Positions 9,764-19,306 of a DNA stretch of 64,000 bases are shown here, piece by piece; position 1 is the stretch's first letter; each line of letters begins with the position of its first letter. Position numbers and translations under genes: made by a program. The stretch is from Aeriscardovia aeriphila (lineage in GTDB: Bacteria > Actinomycetota > Actinomycetes > Actinomycetales > Bifidobacteriaceae), in assembly GCF_002259595.1 (NCBI RefSeq), contig NZ_MWWU01000002.1:496001-560000 (forward strand), read 5' to 3'. The notes under the pieces are model-generated. The model was not told the origin of the DNA, did not search any database, and was given only the letters and a program-made list of their open reading frames with translations.

Positions 9764-12304
9764 TTATTGCTTCTTCTTCGAGCCGTTGCTGCCGGTCAAG
9801 CGATAAGCGTCGTACACGCCTTCCACGCCACGAACAGCGGTGAGAGCAGTCTTCAAATGCTGAGAATCAGCCAGCTCGAACTCGAATTGCAAAATAGCCA
9901 CGCGGTCGCGGCCAGCCTGCATATTGCCGGACATAATATCCACTCCAGCATCCGCCAGAGTGCGCGTCACATCGGAGAGCAAGTGTGGACGGTCGAGTGC
10001 TTCAATCTGAATGCGAACAAGGAAGGTACCCTTCCTGCCTGACCAGGACACCTTGACCACACGCTCGGGCTGGTTTTTCTTCAAATTGATGAAGTTCACG
10101 CAGTCCACACGGTGGACCGACACGCCCTCCGTCTTGGTGATGAAGCCGGCGATGTCGTCACCAGGCACAGGAGTGCAGCAACGGGCGAGCTTAACCCATA
10201 CGTCATCTACTCCCCTGACGGTAATGGCAGAATCAGAAGTCGAGCTCGACGGCTTGGTGGAAATATCGCGGAGAGGAATGACAGAGCCATCCAGGTCTTC
10301 GCTTTCTTCATCGCCTCCTAGTTCGCGTGTCAAATGTTCGATGACATTTTGAACGGAGATCTTCCCCTCACCGATAGCTGAGTACACAGAGTCAGGACTA
10401 CCGAGGCCAAGGTCTTGTGCGACACCCACCATCGATGGTTCAGAAGTGAATTGAGCAACAGGAAGGTTACGCCTGCGCAATGCGCGGATCAGATCATCCT
10501 TACCATCGTCGATAGCTTCGAAACGACGCTCCTTGCTAAACCACTGCTTGATCTTCGAACGCGAGCGTGGCGACTTGACGAAGTTCAACCAATCGCGCGA
10601 TGGACCCGCATTCTCCGCCTTCGAGGTGAGAATCTCCACGGTATCGCCGTTGTTGAGCCTCGTATCCAACGGCATCAAACGCCCATTCACACGAGCACCC
10701 ATCGTGTGGTGACCCACCTCAGTGTGCACGGAGTATGCAAAATCTACCGGGGTCGAGCCTGCAGGCAGAGAGATGACCTTGCCCTTCGGAGTGAATACAT
10801 ACACTTCGCCGGAGCTCAAATCATCCTTCAGCGAGCCCAAGAATTCGTTGGAATCTGGGGTTTGGCTCGTCCAGTCGGCCAACTGCTGAATCCAGCGCAG
10901 GTTATCCTTTTCGCTCAGCTCCTGCTCTTGGTCCTGAGAATCTTGAGCCTCACGCGTCTTGTCAGTAGCGTCAGGAGTCGAAAGTTCACGGCCTGCTTGA
11001 CCATTTTCCTTGTACTTCCAGTGAGCGGCGATGCCGAACTCTGCCCTGCGATGCATGTCCCAGGTACGAATCTGGATTTCCACTGGCTTACCGCCGGGGC
11101 CGACGACCGTCGTATGCAAGCTCTGGTACATGTTGAGCTTTGGCATGGCGATGTAATCCTTGAATCGGCCAGGAATCGGCTTCCAGTTTGCGTGAACCGT
11201 ACCCAAAGCCGCATAGCAGTCGCGAATGGTGCTGCAGATCACGCGCACACCGACCAAGTCGTAAATATGATCAAAATCGTGGCCGCGCACGATCATCTTC
11301 TGGTAAATCGAGAAGTAATCCTTCGGCCTACCCGTCACATAGGCGTCAATGCCGGCACCACGAAGGTCGGAGCGCAGGTCGGAGAGAATCTGGTTCAAAT
11401 ACACATCGCGCTTACCTGCACGCTGAGCCGTAAGAACAACAATCTCGTTGTAAATCTTGGGGTATAGCTGCTTAAAGCTGAGCTCTTCGAGTTCCGTCTT
11501 GATGGCGTTCATACCCAAGCGGGAAGCCAAAGGAGCGTAAATATCGAGAGTTTCGCGAGCCTTCTTGTCGCCAGAATCCTTCGGGACATAACGCCAGGTG
11601 CGCGCGTTGTGCACGCGGTCAGCAAGCTTGACCACCAGGGTGCGCACGTCCTTACTCATCGCGACGACGAGTTTACGAATCGTTTCAGCCTGAGCAGAGT
11701 CGCCGTATTCGATCTTGGAAATCTTGGTCACGCCGTCTACCAAGCCGGCCACCGTGTCGCCAAACTCTTCGCGGCACTCGTCCAACGTGTAATCCGTGTC
11801 CTCCACTGTGTCATGCAACAGACCAGCTGCCACGACACGCGGAGTCATACCCAAATCGGCGAGAATCTGCGCCACGCCCAGAGGGTGAATTATGTACGGC
11901 TCGCCCGAGCGGCGACGTTCCAAACGGTGCTGCCACACCGCGCGGTTATACGCCTTACGAAGAATAGTGAGGTCAGCTTGAGGGTGATGCTCACGCACCT
12001 GCTGCAAAATCGGTCGCAGAGAATCGCCCGGAATGTCCGAGATTTCAGCGCCCAGCTGGCGGGAGCTCATGTCAATCCAGTCGGAAGGGTCCTGCGACAG
12101 CGGGTTGGCAGCAGCAGCCGACTTTCCCGCACCATGGCGAGCATCAGAAGGCATCGCCGTCACGACTGGCTGCGCGACCTGACGAGCGATGGTGTCATCC
12201 ACCACCTGCTTCTTCTTCTCGGGAGTGCGCGCATGAATATCACGCGAGTTGGCAGCAGAGAGTGCTGCAAAACCGCCAATATGGTGTTCTACTTCCTCGC
12301 TCAT
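9764..12304 (-). CDS. rel: Bifunctional (p)ppGpp synthetase/hydrolase
   Basis: Makes and breaks the alarmone (p)ppGpp in the stringent response; 846 residues. After a 90-residue leader come the HD hydrolase domain (HPLGVAQILADLGM and GLLHDTVEDTDY, near residue 165), the synthetase domain (GRPKDYFSIYQKM, VGVRVICSTIRDCYAALG, FKDYIAMPK), the TGS domain (VYVFTPKGKVISLPAGSTPVDFAY), a zinc-finger/helical region with CCTPVPGD, and a C-terminal ACT domain. The HD motif and the synthetase signature are intact, so both activities are expected. The ATG at 12304 has GGAGGAAACG directly before it; an in-frame ATG at 12316 lacks a site and is not favoured. It lies downstream of dut, separated by a hairpin. 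Confidence 0.96.
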   Translation of the reverse strand: MSEEVEHHIGGFAALSAANSRDIHARTPEKKKQVVDDTIARQVAQPVVTAMPSDARHGAGKSAAAANPLSQDPSDWIDMSSRQLGAEISDIPGDSLRPILQQVREHHPQADLTILRKAYNRAVWQHRLERRRSGEPYIIHPLGVAQILADLGMTPRVVAAGLLHDTVEDTDYTLDECREEFGDTVAGLVDGVTKISKIEYGDSAQAETIRKLVVAMSKDVRTLVVKLADRVHNARTWRYVPKDSGDKKARETLDIYAPLASRLGMNAIKTELEELSFKQLYPKIYNEIVVLTAQRAGKRDVYLNQILSDLRSDLRGAGIDAYVTGRPKDYFSIYQKMIVRGHDFDHIYDLVGVRVICSTIRDCYAALGTVHANWKPIPGRFKDYIAMPKLNMYQSLHTTVVGPGGKPVEIQIRTWDMHRRAEFGIAAHWKYKENGQAGRELSTPDATDKTREAQDSQDQEQELSEKDNLRWIQQLADWTSQTPDSNEFLGSLKDDLSSGEVYVFTPKGKVISLPAGSTPVDFAYSVHTEVGHHTMGARVNGRLMPLDTRLNNGDTVEILTSKAENAGPSRDWLNFVKSPRSRSKIKQWFSKERRFEAIDDGKDDLIRALRRRNLPVAQFTSEPSMVGVAQDLGLGSPDSVYSAIGEGKISVQNVIEHLTRELGGDEESEDLDGSVIPLRDISTKPSSSTSDSAITVRGVDDVWVKLARCCTPVPGDDIAGFITKTEGVSVHRVDCVNFINLKKNQPERVVKVSWSGRKGTFLVRIQIEALDRPHLLSDVTRTLADAGVDIMSGNMQAGRDRVAILQFEFELADSQHLKTALTAVRGVEGVYDAYRLTGSNGSKKKQ

Positions 12305-12380
12305 CGTTTCCTCCATCCCTCAGGTCCTCTAACGTTCTTAACTTTACGCGATTTCACGTGTTTTGTGACAAATAGCAGAA

Positions 12381-12406
12381 ACTCCTGAGCACGCGTGCTC
12401 AGGAGT
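12381..12406. terminator. 26-bp perfect palindrome between dut and rel
   Basis: ACTCCTGAGCACG is followed immediately by its exact complement CGTGCTCAGGAGT with no spacer. In the minus direction it is followed by TTTCTGCTATTTG, so it may end or attenuate dut transcripts before rel, although the T-run is weak. The absence of a loop also allows a dimeric protein site. Confidence 0.55.
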
Positions 12407-12498
12407 GAGTGACAAATGCGTTCTGGTAATCTTGAGCGATGCTGGAGCCTGACCAGCCAAGCCAGTACTTTCCAGTTATCCAAGCCTCAGGGCCGGCC

Positions 12499-12999
12499 TT
12501 AGTTTTGAACTCCTGTCGAGCCAAAACCTCCCTGGGAGCGCTGCGAGTCCGGAAGTGCTGAAACTTGGGCAAAAGAGCCTCGCCAATAACGCTGGATTAC
12601 CATTTGGGCTATGCGATCGCCCTGGGAGAAATGCCAGGTGTGCGTGGGATCAAGGTTGACCAGCGGCACCTTGATCTCACCGCGATAACCCGAGTCGATA
12701 GTCCCCGGAGCGTTCGGAAGCGTGATGCCCTTCTTCCAGCCCAAACCTGAGCGAGGGTGAACCAAAATGACGAAACCATCAGGAATCGCCAGGCAAATGC
12801 CAGTAGGGACCAACACGCGCTCAAACGGCTTGATGTCGAAATCGATAGCAGAGCGTAAGTCGGCGCCGGCATCACCCTCATGCTCATAGGAAGGGATGAA
12901 AGCAGGCTCTTTATCGTCCACGCCGGTGATGAGCACAGGAACAATTTCTGGCCCATCACTCATTAACGCGGTGAGTGGTGCAGTGGCTTGCGAGCTCAC
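12499..12999 (-). CDS. dut: Deoxyuridine 5'-triphosphate nucleotidohydrolase (dUTPase)
   Basis: Hydrolyses dUTP to dUMP and PPi, keeping uracil out of DNA and supplying dUMP for dTMP; 166 residues, trimeric type. All five family motifs are visible: AGADLRSAIDF, PRSGLGWKKG, the uridine-binding GTIDSGYRGEI, GDRIAQMVIQR and the C-terminal SQRSQGGFGSTG (the first residues differ from the common RGEGGFGSTG). The GTG start at 12999 overlaps the stop of the DUF4193 gene as GTGA and has AGGAG 9 bases upstream; the in-frame ATG at 12963 has no ribosome site. Translational coupling with DUF4193 is likely. Confidence 0.93.
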   Translation of the reverse strand: MSSQATAPLTALMSDGPEIVPVLITGVDDKEPAFIPSYEHEGDAGADLRSAIDFDIKPFERVLVPTGICLAIPDGFVILVHPRSGLGWKKGITLPNAPGTIDSGYRGEIKVPLVNLDPTHTWHFSQGDRIAQMVIQRYWRGSFAQVSALPDSQRSQGGFGSTGVQN

Positions 13000-13316
13000 T
13001 CAGCCATCTCCTCAGCGCATTCCTTGCAGATTGGCTGACCGTTTTCGTCGGTGTAAGCGAGCTGGCTGCGATGCTTCACCAGGAAGCAGTTGCCGCAGAT
13101 GAACTCATCTTGCTGGGTTGGGATGATAGTGACGGATGAATCTTCGTTGCTCAGGTCAGCGCCGGGAAGCTCATAAGAATCAGCAATGGCGTTTTCGTCG
13201 TCATCACCGTCAATGGAGCCATCGTTATCGCTGCTAGCGCCGGAGAGTTGGGCAACAGCAGCCTCGTCGTCGTCCTCTTCGTCCTTGTCCTTAGGCTGAT
13301 CGTAATCCTGGGCCAT
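12996..13316 (-). CDS. DUF4193 acidic zinc-ribbon protein
   Basis: A 106-residue, very acidic actinobacterial protein of unknown role. The first 70 residues are Asp/Glu-rich; the C-terminus has two CxxC pairs (CGNC at about 75 and CKEC at about 98) that could bind zinc. The start MAQDYDQPKDKDEE matches the conserved N-terminus of DUF4193, and AAAGGA precedes the ATG at 13316; the frame is open upstream to 13352 but lacks family similarity there. The stop overlaps the dut start. Confidence 0.88.
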   Translation of the reverse strand: MAQDYDQPKDKDEEDDDEAAVAQLSGASSDNDGSIDGDDDENAIADSYELPGADLSNEDSSVTIIPTQQDEFICGNCFLVKHRSQLAYTDENGQPICKECAEEMAE

Positions 13317-13548
13317 AGCGGTTCCTTTCGTCCGCGAACCAAGCTCTCCCATTGAAAGCCTGTCCGTAACTCTACGCGCAGATAGTATATTTTCTCCACC
13401 CTACAAAGAAAAGAGGCAAGCTTCAGGCTAAAGTGTAAGAAGAATGTGTTCGTATGAGCCAGGCCTTCACAGGCTTACCCCCCCCTGGCATAGGTTGGAG
13501 GCAGGAAAGCGTGCGAAAACGTTGTGTTTCAGCGGAAAAGGGACGGAT

Positions 13549-14772
13549 ATGAGCGAGTTGAATGAGAACGAGAAGTCGGAGAGCACGCCATCGCAGGCAG
13601 AAAACCCTGTGGTGCTGCGCAGCGTGTCATTCGATCACGTTGATGACAAGGGGAATATTATTCTCACCCTCGCCTCGAACGGCACGAGTGGTGCAGCAGA
13701 GAAGCTGACCCTTCCTTTGACAACCGAGCTTGAGAAGGGCGTAACTCGTGCTCGCGACATCATTGAGCAGGCTCGCGTCTCCGCTCAGAAGCCGTTGCAA
13801 CAGACTTTGCCTCTCGCCGAAATTCAGGTGATGGTTCGCGAGGGCGCATCCTTCAAGGAAGTGGCCAGCAAGTACGGCATCGACGTGGAAACCGTTCGCC
13901 ATTACGCTCAGTCTGTCGAGCAGGAGAAGCGTTTCGCCATCAGCCAGTTCCTCAACGTGCGCTTGGCTACCGATAACGGCACTCGCTCTACACAGCGCCT
14001 GATTGCTGACCAGCTGCAGGCTGCTGGCGTGGATATGACTTCCTTGCGGTGGAATGCGTGGCGTAAGGTACATGAGCCGTGGCAGATTCAGCTGTCGTAC
14101 AAGCATTCCGATATTCTCTACCGCGCTCGTTGGAATTGGAACCTCTCCGATAACCATGTTGACCCGCTGGACCCCGCTGCTGCTCAGCTCGTTCGCCCTC
14201 TGACTCGCGACACTGACCCGGATGTCATAGCTGAGCCGAGTACCCCGGTTTCCCGCGTGTCGGGCCGTACTTCTCGTGCGGGTGGACAGGCTGGCGCTTC
14301 TCAAGCTTCTGGCCAGGCTGCTTCCACTTCTTCTACCTCGCACGCCCAGTCTGCGGCAAGCTCTGCAAAGGCTTCTGCCGCTGGTACTCAAACTGGCACT
14401 CAAACTGACGGCCAGGCTTCTGGCTCAACGTCAAGCCGCAACTCTCAGACTTCCGCACCTCAAGCTTCGGGTTCAGCAAGCTCGTCGTCCCAGGCTTCTG
14501 CGCACACCACTTCTGACGCTGCTGGCATTGCTTCAGCTCGCGGCGATGAAACCCGCGTTTCTCAGCCGGTGGCCATCGAGACTGCTGTGGCAACAGCTGA
14601 GGTGCAGGAGCCTTCTGAGGAACATATTTCTGACGCCGCAGCTCTCTTCCCCACGACTGCTGAGGAGGAGGCTTTGAGCACTGCTTCGCTGCAGAAGGCG
14701 AAGAAGAACGCTCATAAGGGTCGCTCGGCCATTCCTTCTTGGGATGATATTATTTTCGGCGACCAAAAATAG
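13549..14772 (+). CDS. sepH: SepH-like septation protein (DUF3071)
   Basis: SepH family proteins help FtsZ assembly at the division site in actinobacteria. This one has 407 residues. The N-terminal third is conserved (VSFDHVDDKGNIILTL, LTLPLTTELEKGVTRARDIIEQARVSAQK) and ends in a helix-turn-helix-like unit (IQVMVREGASFKEVASKYGI, VETVRHYAQSVEQEKRFAI). The remainder is an Ala/Ser/Gln/Thr-rich disordered region with an acidic, conserved tail WDDIIFGDQK. The frame is open back to 13444 but the family start is MSELNENEK at 13549, after GGGACGG. No neighbour partner is evident; it is transcribed away from the dut cluster. Confidence 0.85.
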   Translation: MSELNENEKSESTPSQAENPVVLRSVSFDHVDDKGNIILTLASNGTSGAAEKLTLPLTTELEKGVTRARDIIEQARVSAQKPLQQTLPLAEIQVMVREGASFKEVASKYGIDVETVRHYAQSVEQEKRFAISQFLNVRLATDNGTRSTQRLIADQLQAAGVDMTSLRWNAWRKVHEPWQIQLSYKHSDILYRARWNWNLSDNHVDPLDPAAAQLVRPLTRDTDPDVIAEPSTPVSRVSGRTSRAGGQAGASQASGQAASTSSTSHAQSAASSAKASAAGTQTGTQTDGQASGSTSSRNSQTSAPQASGSASSSSQASAHTTSDAAGIASARGDETRVSQPVAIETAVATAEVQEPSEEHISDAAALFPTTAEEEALSTASLQKAKKNAHKGRSAIPSWDDIIFGDQK

Positions 14773-14853
14773 CTTTCGAATAGCTTGAGATTATCAGCTT
14801 GCTGACTCACACGTTTCCTTGTAATCCCTTGCTGTTTTGTCGCTTCGCTTAGC

Positions 14854-14894
14854 CGCAGTGCTTGTCACCTTTCGAGATGAGCACTGCGTTTTTT
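14854..14894 (+). terminator. Terminator after sepH
   Basis: CGCAGTGCT (14854-14862) pairs with AGCACTGCG (14880-14888), followed by TTTTTT. A copy of AGATTATCA lies at 14788-14796 between the stop and this hairpin. Confidence 0.88.
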
Positions 14895-14930
14895 ATTCTT
14901 TTGCTCCTCTCCCCTGCCTTTCTATACGTT

Positions 14931-16295
14931 CTATTCAGTGAGCATCGTGAGCCACGGAATCGTCGCCTCCAAGCGCGTCATCGAACCATGAACACCTGGC
15001 ATCTGCATCGCCGGCTGCTTTTGGAAGCGCGAATCTACAATCGTCACATCCTCATGGCAATACACGAGTACATCGCCCAACATTTCCTCAATACGCGGCG
15101 TCGAATAGCCGTACAACCTCGAATCAATAGCCTCTTGCTTGCTCATCACCGTGGCAACTTTGCCTACCTCTTGCCGCCAGCGCTGAACCACCGCATCAAC
15201 TGACGCACTCTTCTTCATGTACAGCATCAGCGCGCGCGGCTCACCTGCAACCAGCTGAATACCGTCTTGAAGGGCAGGATTCTTGGCAATGTCAATCTGG
15301 CGCGTTAAGTCAGTTTCTACCATGCCATGGTCGGCACTCACGCACAAAAAAGTACCTTTCGGTAAGCTGTTCGCAACAGTGTGAATAAGATTATCAACCT
15401 GCTCGAGGGCCTGCGCCCATTCGCGAGAAAACCAACCATAATGGTGACCAGCCTTGTCAACCTCGCGCAAATACCAGTAAGTAAGGCCAGGCTGGCCGGC
15501 AAGCTCCACCACCTTCTGTGCCTGCTTGTCCAGCTTGTTCTCGGCAACAAAGTCCGCGCCGCGCAAGCACGCCTCCGTCATAGGCGTGCCCTTAAACTCA
15601 GGCAAACTCACATTGCTCACGCGAACTGACTGAGCTGATAATCTTTCGAAAACCGTCGGCTCGCGCTGCAAATCGGCCGGCGGAATCGCGCCTTTAAACT
15701 TGATCATCTGGGTAATGCGATGGGTGCGAGGGTTGAGCTGCGTGTAACCCAACATTCCCGTCAGACCAGGGCAAGTGCCCGTTCCCAATGTTGCTAATGC
15801 GGCGGTAGTCGTCGAAGGGTAGCAGGTGCGCAGGCTATGAGTCTTATCCTGTTCAGCAAACGAAGAGTCATCCCCCAGCAGCGAGGCGAGGAAAGGCGCA
15901 TGTTCGCGCTTTGCCTTCAGATTGAAATAGCCCAAACCATCCACCAGGATTACCACTGCGGATGAAACCCGAGGAATAGCCAAAGCAGACTGGCAGGTTT
16001 GTGGGTCAGTCTGCGTCGCCGTGGCAACAGGGTGGCCGAGCGCTGAGGACAGGCCGGGGAGAATAGCGGAAAGTGTGCGGTACTTGGAGTACGAGCTACC
16101 GGCAAGGTCCCACACGGGTGTTTGGTCGATTACACCTTGAGGGGCGGGGATGCGGGCGTCATGGGAATTGGTGGGGGTCGAATTGGTGAGGTTCTGAGGG
16201 TTGCTATGAGAAGTGGAGTCCTTGAGAGCGTTGTTGTGAGAACTGGTGTCGAGAGAGCTGTTGTCGTTATCAGTTGGATTTTCCGTTGCGCACAT
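14931..16295 (-). CDS. Type I phosphodiesterase/nucleotide pyrophosphatase family protein
   Basis: A 454-residue member of the alkaline-phosphatase-like superfamily (PF01663 type) that likely hydrolyses phosphodiester or pyrophosphate bonds with two metal ions; substrate unknown. Metal and nucleophile motifs are present: VVILVDGLGYFN (Asp), TCYPSTTTAALATLGTG (Thr nucleophile region), REVDKAGHHYGW (Asp/His/His) and SADHGMVETD (Asp-His). The first 80 residues are Asn/Ser/Thr-rich and variable. No clear signal peptide is seen. The ATG at 16295 follows AGAGG; a TTG at 16334 is in frame but less likely. It diverges from the topoisomerase subunit gene. Confidence 0.85.
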   Translation of the reverse strand: MCATENPTDNDNSSLDTSSHNNALKDSTSHSNPQNLTNSTPTNSHDARIPAPQGVIDQTPVWDLAGSSYSKYRTLSAILPGLSSALGHPVATATQTDPQTCQSALAIPRVSSAVVILVDGLGYFNLKAKREHAPFLASLLGDDSSFAEQDKTHSLRTCYPSTTTAALATLGTGTCPGLTGMLGYTQLNPRTHRITQMIKFKGAIPPADLQREPTVFERLSAQSVRVSNVSLPEFKGTPMTEACLRGADFVAENKLDKQAQKVVELAGQPGLTYWYLREVDKAGHHYGWFSREWAQALEQVDNLIHTVANSLPKGTFLCVSADHGMVETDLTRQIDIAKNPALQDGIQLVAGEPRALMLYMKKSASVDAVVQRWRQEVGKVATVMSKQEAIDSRLYGYSTPRIEEMLGDVLVYCHEDVTIVDSRFQKQPAMQMPGVHGSMTRLEATIPWLTMLTE

Positions 16296-16396
16296 GCCTC
16301 TATTATTCCAACACGGGTCAACCTGAGTACACAATGAAACTCGGTTTCAGCTTTCGCCCAAGTGTGAGAGAATAGCAGACGCACGAAAGGAGAGCT

Positions 16397-19153
16397 ATGG
16401 CAAGCAAAAGGCATTCGCCAACCCAAGCAGCGTACGACCCTCGCGAGGTGAAAATGAGGATCGTCGATACGCCGCTGAAAACCGAAATGGATACGTCCTT
16501 CCTGGCGTACGCCTACTCGGTGATCTACTCGCGCGCTCTCCCTGACGCGAGAGACGGCATGAAGCCCGTGCAGAGGCGCATTATCTACCAGATGGGTGAA
16601 ATGCACCTGACACCGGATAAGCCGTACATGAAGTCCGCTCGAGCCGTGGGCGAAGTGATGGGTAAGCTCCACCCTCACGGCGATTCTTCGATTTATGAGG
16701 CAATGGTTCGCCTCGCTCAGCCTTTTGCCATGCGCTTGCCTCTCGTCGATGGTCACGGTAACTTCGGCTCGCTGGATGACGGCCCTGCAGCATCTCGTTA
16801 CACCGAAGCAAGATTAGCAGCGGCGGCGCTGGCCATGAATGCTGATATTCATGAGGGAACCGTGCCCTTCTCCCCTAACTACGACAACAAGCTGAGCGAG
16901 CCAGATGTGTTGCCTGCGGCTATTCCGAACCTTTTGGTCAACGGTTCTCAGGGTATTGCCGTGGGTATGGCCACGAATATGATCACGCACAATCTGCGTG
17001 AGGTGGTGGCTGCTGCCAAGCATGTGATGCTCTACCCCGATGCCACGCTCGATGAGCTGATGTGCTTCATTCCTGGTCCTGACCTTCCAGGCGGTGGTGT
17101 GATTATGGGCCAATCGGGTATTCGTGAAGCCTATGAGACTGGACGGGGCACCTTTGTGACCCGCGCTCGCGCCCACGTGGAAAACGTGACAGCGCGCAAA
17201 AAGGGCATTGTTATCACCGAACTTCCTTATATGGTCGGCCCTGAAAAGGTGTTGGAGCGTATCGGTCAGTGCGTGAAGGAGAAGAAGCTCGACGGTATTT
17301 CTGACGCTGTCGACCTTTCCGATCGTACCAATGGTTTGAAGATGGTGATTAGCGTGAAGTCGGGCTTTGACCCGGCCGCTGTGCTCGCCCAACTCTACCG
17401 CAACACACCTTTGGAAAGCCCCTTTACCATTAACAACGTGGCTTTGGTGAATGGTAGGCCTCACACTCTGGGTTTGAAGGCGCTGCTCGAGGTGTGGATT
17501 AACCACCGTCGTGACGTCATCACTCGCCGTTCTCAGTTCCGACAGCGTAAGGCGCAGGAGCGCTTGCACTTGGTGGAGGGTTTGCTGCGTGCCCTCGTCG
17601 ACATTGATGAGGTTATTCAGGTGATCCGTTCGTCGGAGAATCCGGAGGCTGCTCGCGAACGTTTGATGGCTGTCTTCGACCTGGACGAGGTACAGGCGAA
17701 GTACATTCTTGACCTTCAGTTGCGTCGTTTGACGAAGATGAGCCGTATCGAGCTCGAGGCGGAGCGTGATGATCTGCGCCGCACGATCGAGGAGCTGCAG
17801 GAGATTCTCGATTCAGATGAGAAGCGCGATAACGTCGTGATTGAGGAGATGGATCAGGCCGCCAAGGCTTATGGTGACGCTCGTCGCACGGTAATTATGA
17901 GTGATGAGGGTGCGCTCGTCGCAGATCAGGGCTCGCTTGCTGGTGCTCACTTAGGTGGTGCAGCTACTGCCCCTGGTGCTGGAGTTGCTGGCGCCGATGC
18001 TCTGGGCGCCGGCCTTCCTCCTGCCGCTTCTGCACCGCATGGCGCTCACGACCTCACCGTGATTGACACCGCTGCTGTCTCTCAAGCCTTGAAAACCCAG
18101 GATGCTTCGGAGGTTTTGCAAATCGACGACGCTCCTGCAACTGTCGTGTTGAGCGCAGACGGCCAGATTGCCAGGATGGGTGAATCGGCGATGGACTTGT
18201 TCTCCACCCGCGACGCCTCCACTCCTCGTGCCGCTCATGATGCGGTTCGCGCGGCATTTGCTACCACTACGCGCTCGCGTTACGCTCTGATTACCACTGC
18301 AGGTCGCTTGGTGTTGGCCAATGTGATGGATTTGCCTGTGGTCGCTGCTACCCCAGATTTGGCGGTGGCGCATGGCGTGAGTGCAGATGAGCTGTTGCAG
18401 TACACGCATGATACGGACCCTGTTGCTGGTGAGCATGTGGTCGCTGCCATTCCACTGCCCAGCTCGGATACTTCCACTCTGAGCCTCGCTCTGGGCACTG
18501 CTCAAGGCGTGGTGAAACGTTGGAGCATGGATGGCATCCCCGCCACTCTCGACTCCTGGCCGGTCATCTCGCTCAAAGCCAATGACGCTGGTGAAATGGA
18601 TCAGGTGGTTGGCGCCTACCTTGCCCATGATGAGGACCGCCTTGTCTTCATCACCTCCGATGCGAAGCTTCTCACCTTCCCGGCAAGTGAGGTGCGTGCT
18701 CAGGGGCGCAACTCTGCTGGTATGAAGGGCATCGCGCTCGAAGAGGGCAAGAATGGTGAGGCTTCTCCTCGTGTGTTGACTTTCAGCGTGGTTGCTGCTG
18801 GAGCGCTCAGTTGGACGGGTGACACCTCTGACCCTGCTGCTGACCCGGCTCAATTCCAAGGCGCAGTGGTGCTCACTGTGGCTGGTCAGCGTGACTTGCT
18901 GCCAGGCACTTACCCTGGTTTTGCCAAGCTCACCCCTCTGGCACAGTACCCGACGAAGGGTCGTGGAACTCATGGTGTTCGTGTGCAAAAGTTCCTGGTG
19001 GGTCAAGACGAGCTGATTCACGCTTTCGTTGCTCCGTTCCCGATGCACGCCCTTGACGCCTCCGGCCAGCCGGTTGAGTTGCCGAGCGTTGATATGCGCC
19101 GTGACGCTTCTGGCCGCGAGCTCCCAGCAGTCATCGCCACTCTTGGCTTGTAA
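16397..19153 (+). CDS. parC: Type IIA DNA topoisomerase subunit A (ParC/GyrA-like)
   Basis: Breakage-and-reunion subunit that works with the ParE-like protein encoded convergently at 19307-21673 to change DNA topology or unlink daughter chromosomes; 918 residues. The winged-helix/tower core is clear: [36 protein letters not shown], and the catalytic Tyr135 in [10 protein letters not shown]. After a coiled coil (about 430-500) a 60-residue Ala/Gly/Pro-rich insert (about 515-575) precedes a beta-pinwheel-like C-terminus. No canonical GyrA box (QRRGGKG) is visible, which favours ParC over GyrA; the actual gyrase genes must be elsewhere. ATG at 16397 follows AAAGGAGAGCT. Confidence 0.9.
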   Translation: MASKRHSPTQAAYDPREVKMRIVDTPLKTEMDTSFLAYAYSVIYSRALPDARDGMKPVQRRIIYQMGEMHLTPDKPYMKSARAVGEVMGKLHPHGDSSIYEAMVRLAQPFAMRLPLVDGHGNFGSLDDGPAASRYTEARLAAAALAMNADIHEGTVPFSPNYDNKLSEPDVLPAAIPNLLVNGSQGIAVGMATNMITHNLREVVAAAKHVMLYPDATLDELMCFIPGPDLPGGGVIMGQSGIREAYETGRGTFVTRARAHVENVTARKKGIVITELPYMVGPEKVLERIGQCVKEKKLDGISDAVDLSDRTNGLKMVISVKSGFDPAAVLAQLYRNTPLESPFTINNVALVNGRPHTLGLKALLEVWINHRRDVITRRSQFRQRKAQERLHLVEGLLRALVDIDEVIQVIRSSENPEAARERLMAVFDLDEVQAKYILDLQLRRLTKMSRIELEAERDDLRRTIEELQEILDSDEKRDNVVIEEMDQAAKAYGDARRTVIMSDEGALVADQGSLAGAHLGGAATAPGAGVAGADALGAGLPPAASAPHGAHDLTVIDTAAVSQALKTQDASEVLQIDDAPATVVLSADGQIARMGESAMDLFSTRDASTPRAAHDAVRAAFATTTRSRYALITTAGRLVLANVMDLPVVAATPDLAVAHGVSADELLQYTHDTDPVAGEHVVAAIPLPSSDTSTLSLALGTAQGVVKRWSMDGIPATLDSWPVISLKANDAGEMDQVVGAYLAHDEDRLVFITSDAKLLTFPASEVRAQGRNSAGMKGIALEEGKNGEASPRVLTFSVVAAGALSWTGDTSDPAADPAQFQGAVVLTVAGQRDLLPGTYPGFAKLTPLAQYPTKGRGTHGVRVQKFLVGQDELIHAFVAPFPMHALDASGQPVELPSVDMRRDASGRELPAVIATLGL

Positions 19154-19160
19154 ACTCAGT

Positions 19161-19185
19161 ATTTCTCCAGATTATCAGTACACAA
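19161..19185. repeat. 25-bp exact repeat, copy 1 (contains AGATTATCAG)
   Basis: The 25 bases from 19161 are identical to 29681-29705. Each copy lies just after a plus-strand stop codon and just before a strong terminator in a gap between converging genes. The shared segment begins ATTTCTCC, contains AGATTATCAG and ends TACACAA. Confidence 0.9.
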
Positions 19186-19187
19186 CA

Positions 19188-19219
19188 AAGCGCCCCGCTC
19201 CTCACCGAGCGGGGCGCTT
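19188..19219. terminator. Terminator between parC and parE
   Basis: AAGCGCCCCGCTC pairs with GAGCGGGGCGCTT around a 6-base loop: a very GC-rich hairpin between converging genes. Its T tail is short in both directions. Confidence 0.85.
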
Positions 19220-19306
19220 GCGTCACTGTGCTCACTGTTCCTGATCGCTTCATCAGTCGCTGTCTATCGCGCGCTGATAATCTCGTGTTGTTACTGTGCC
19301 GAACTA

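Noticed and set aside
17951-19048. A 365-codon open frame on the minus strand
   Set aside because: Antisense to the parC-like gene; composition is that of a shadow frame with many His and Arg.
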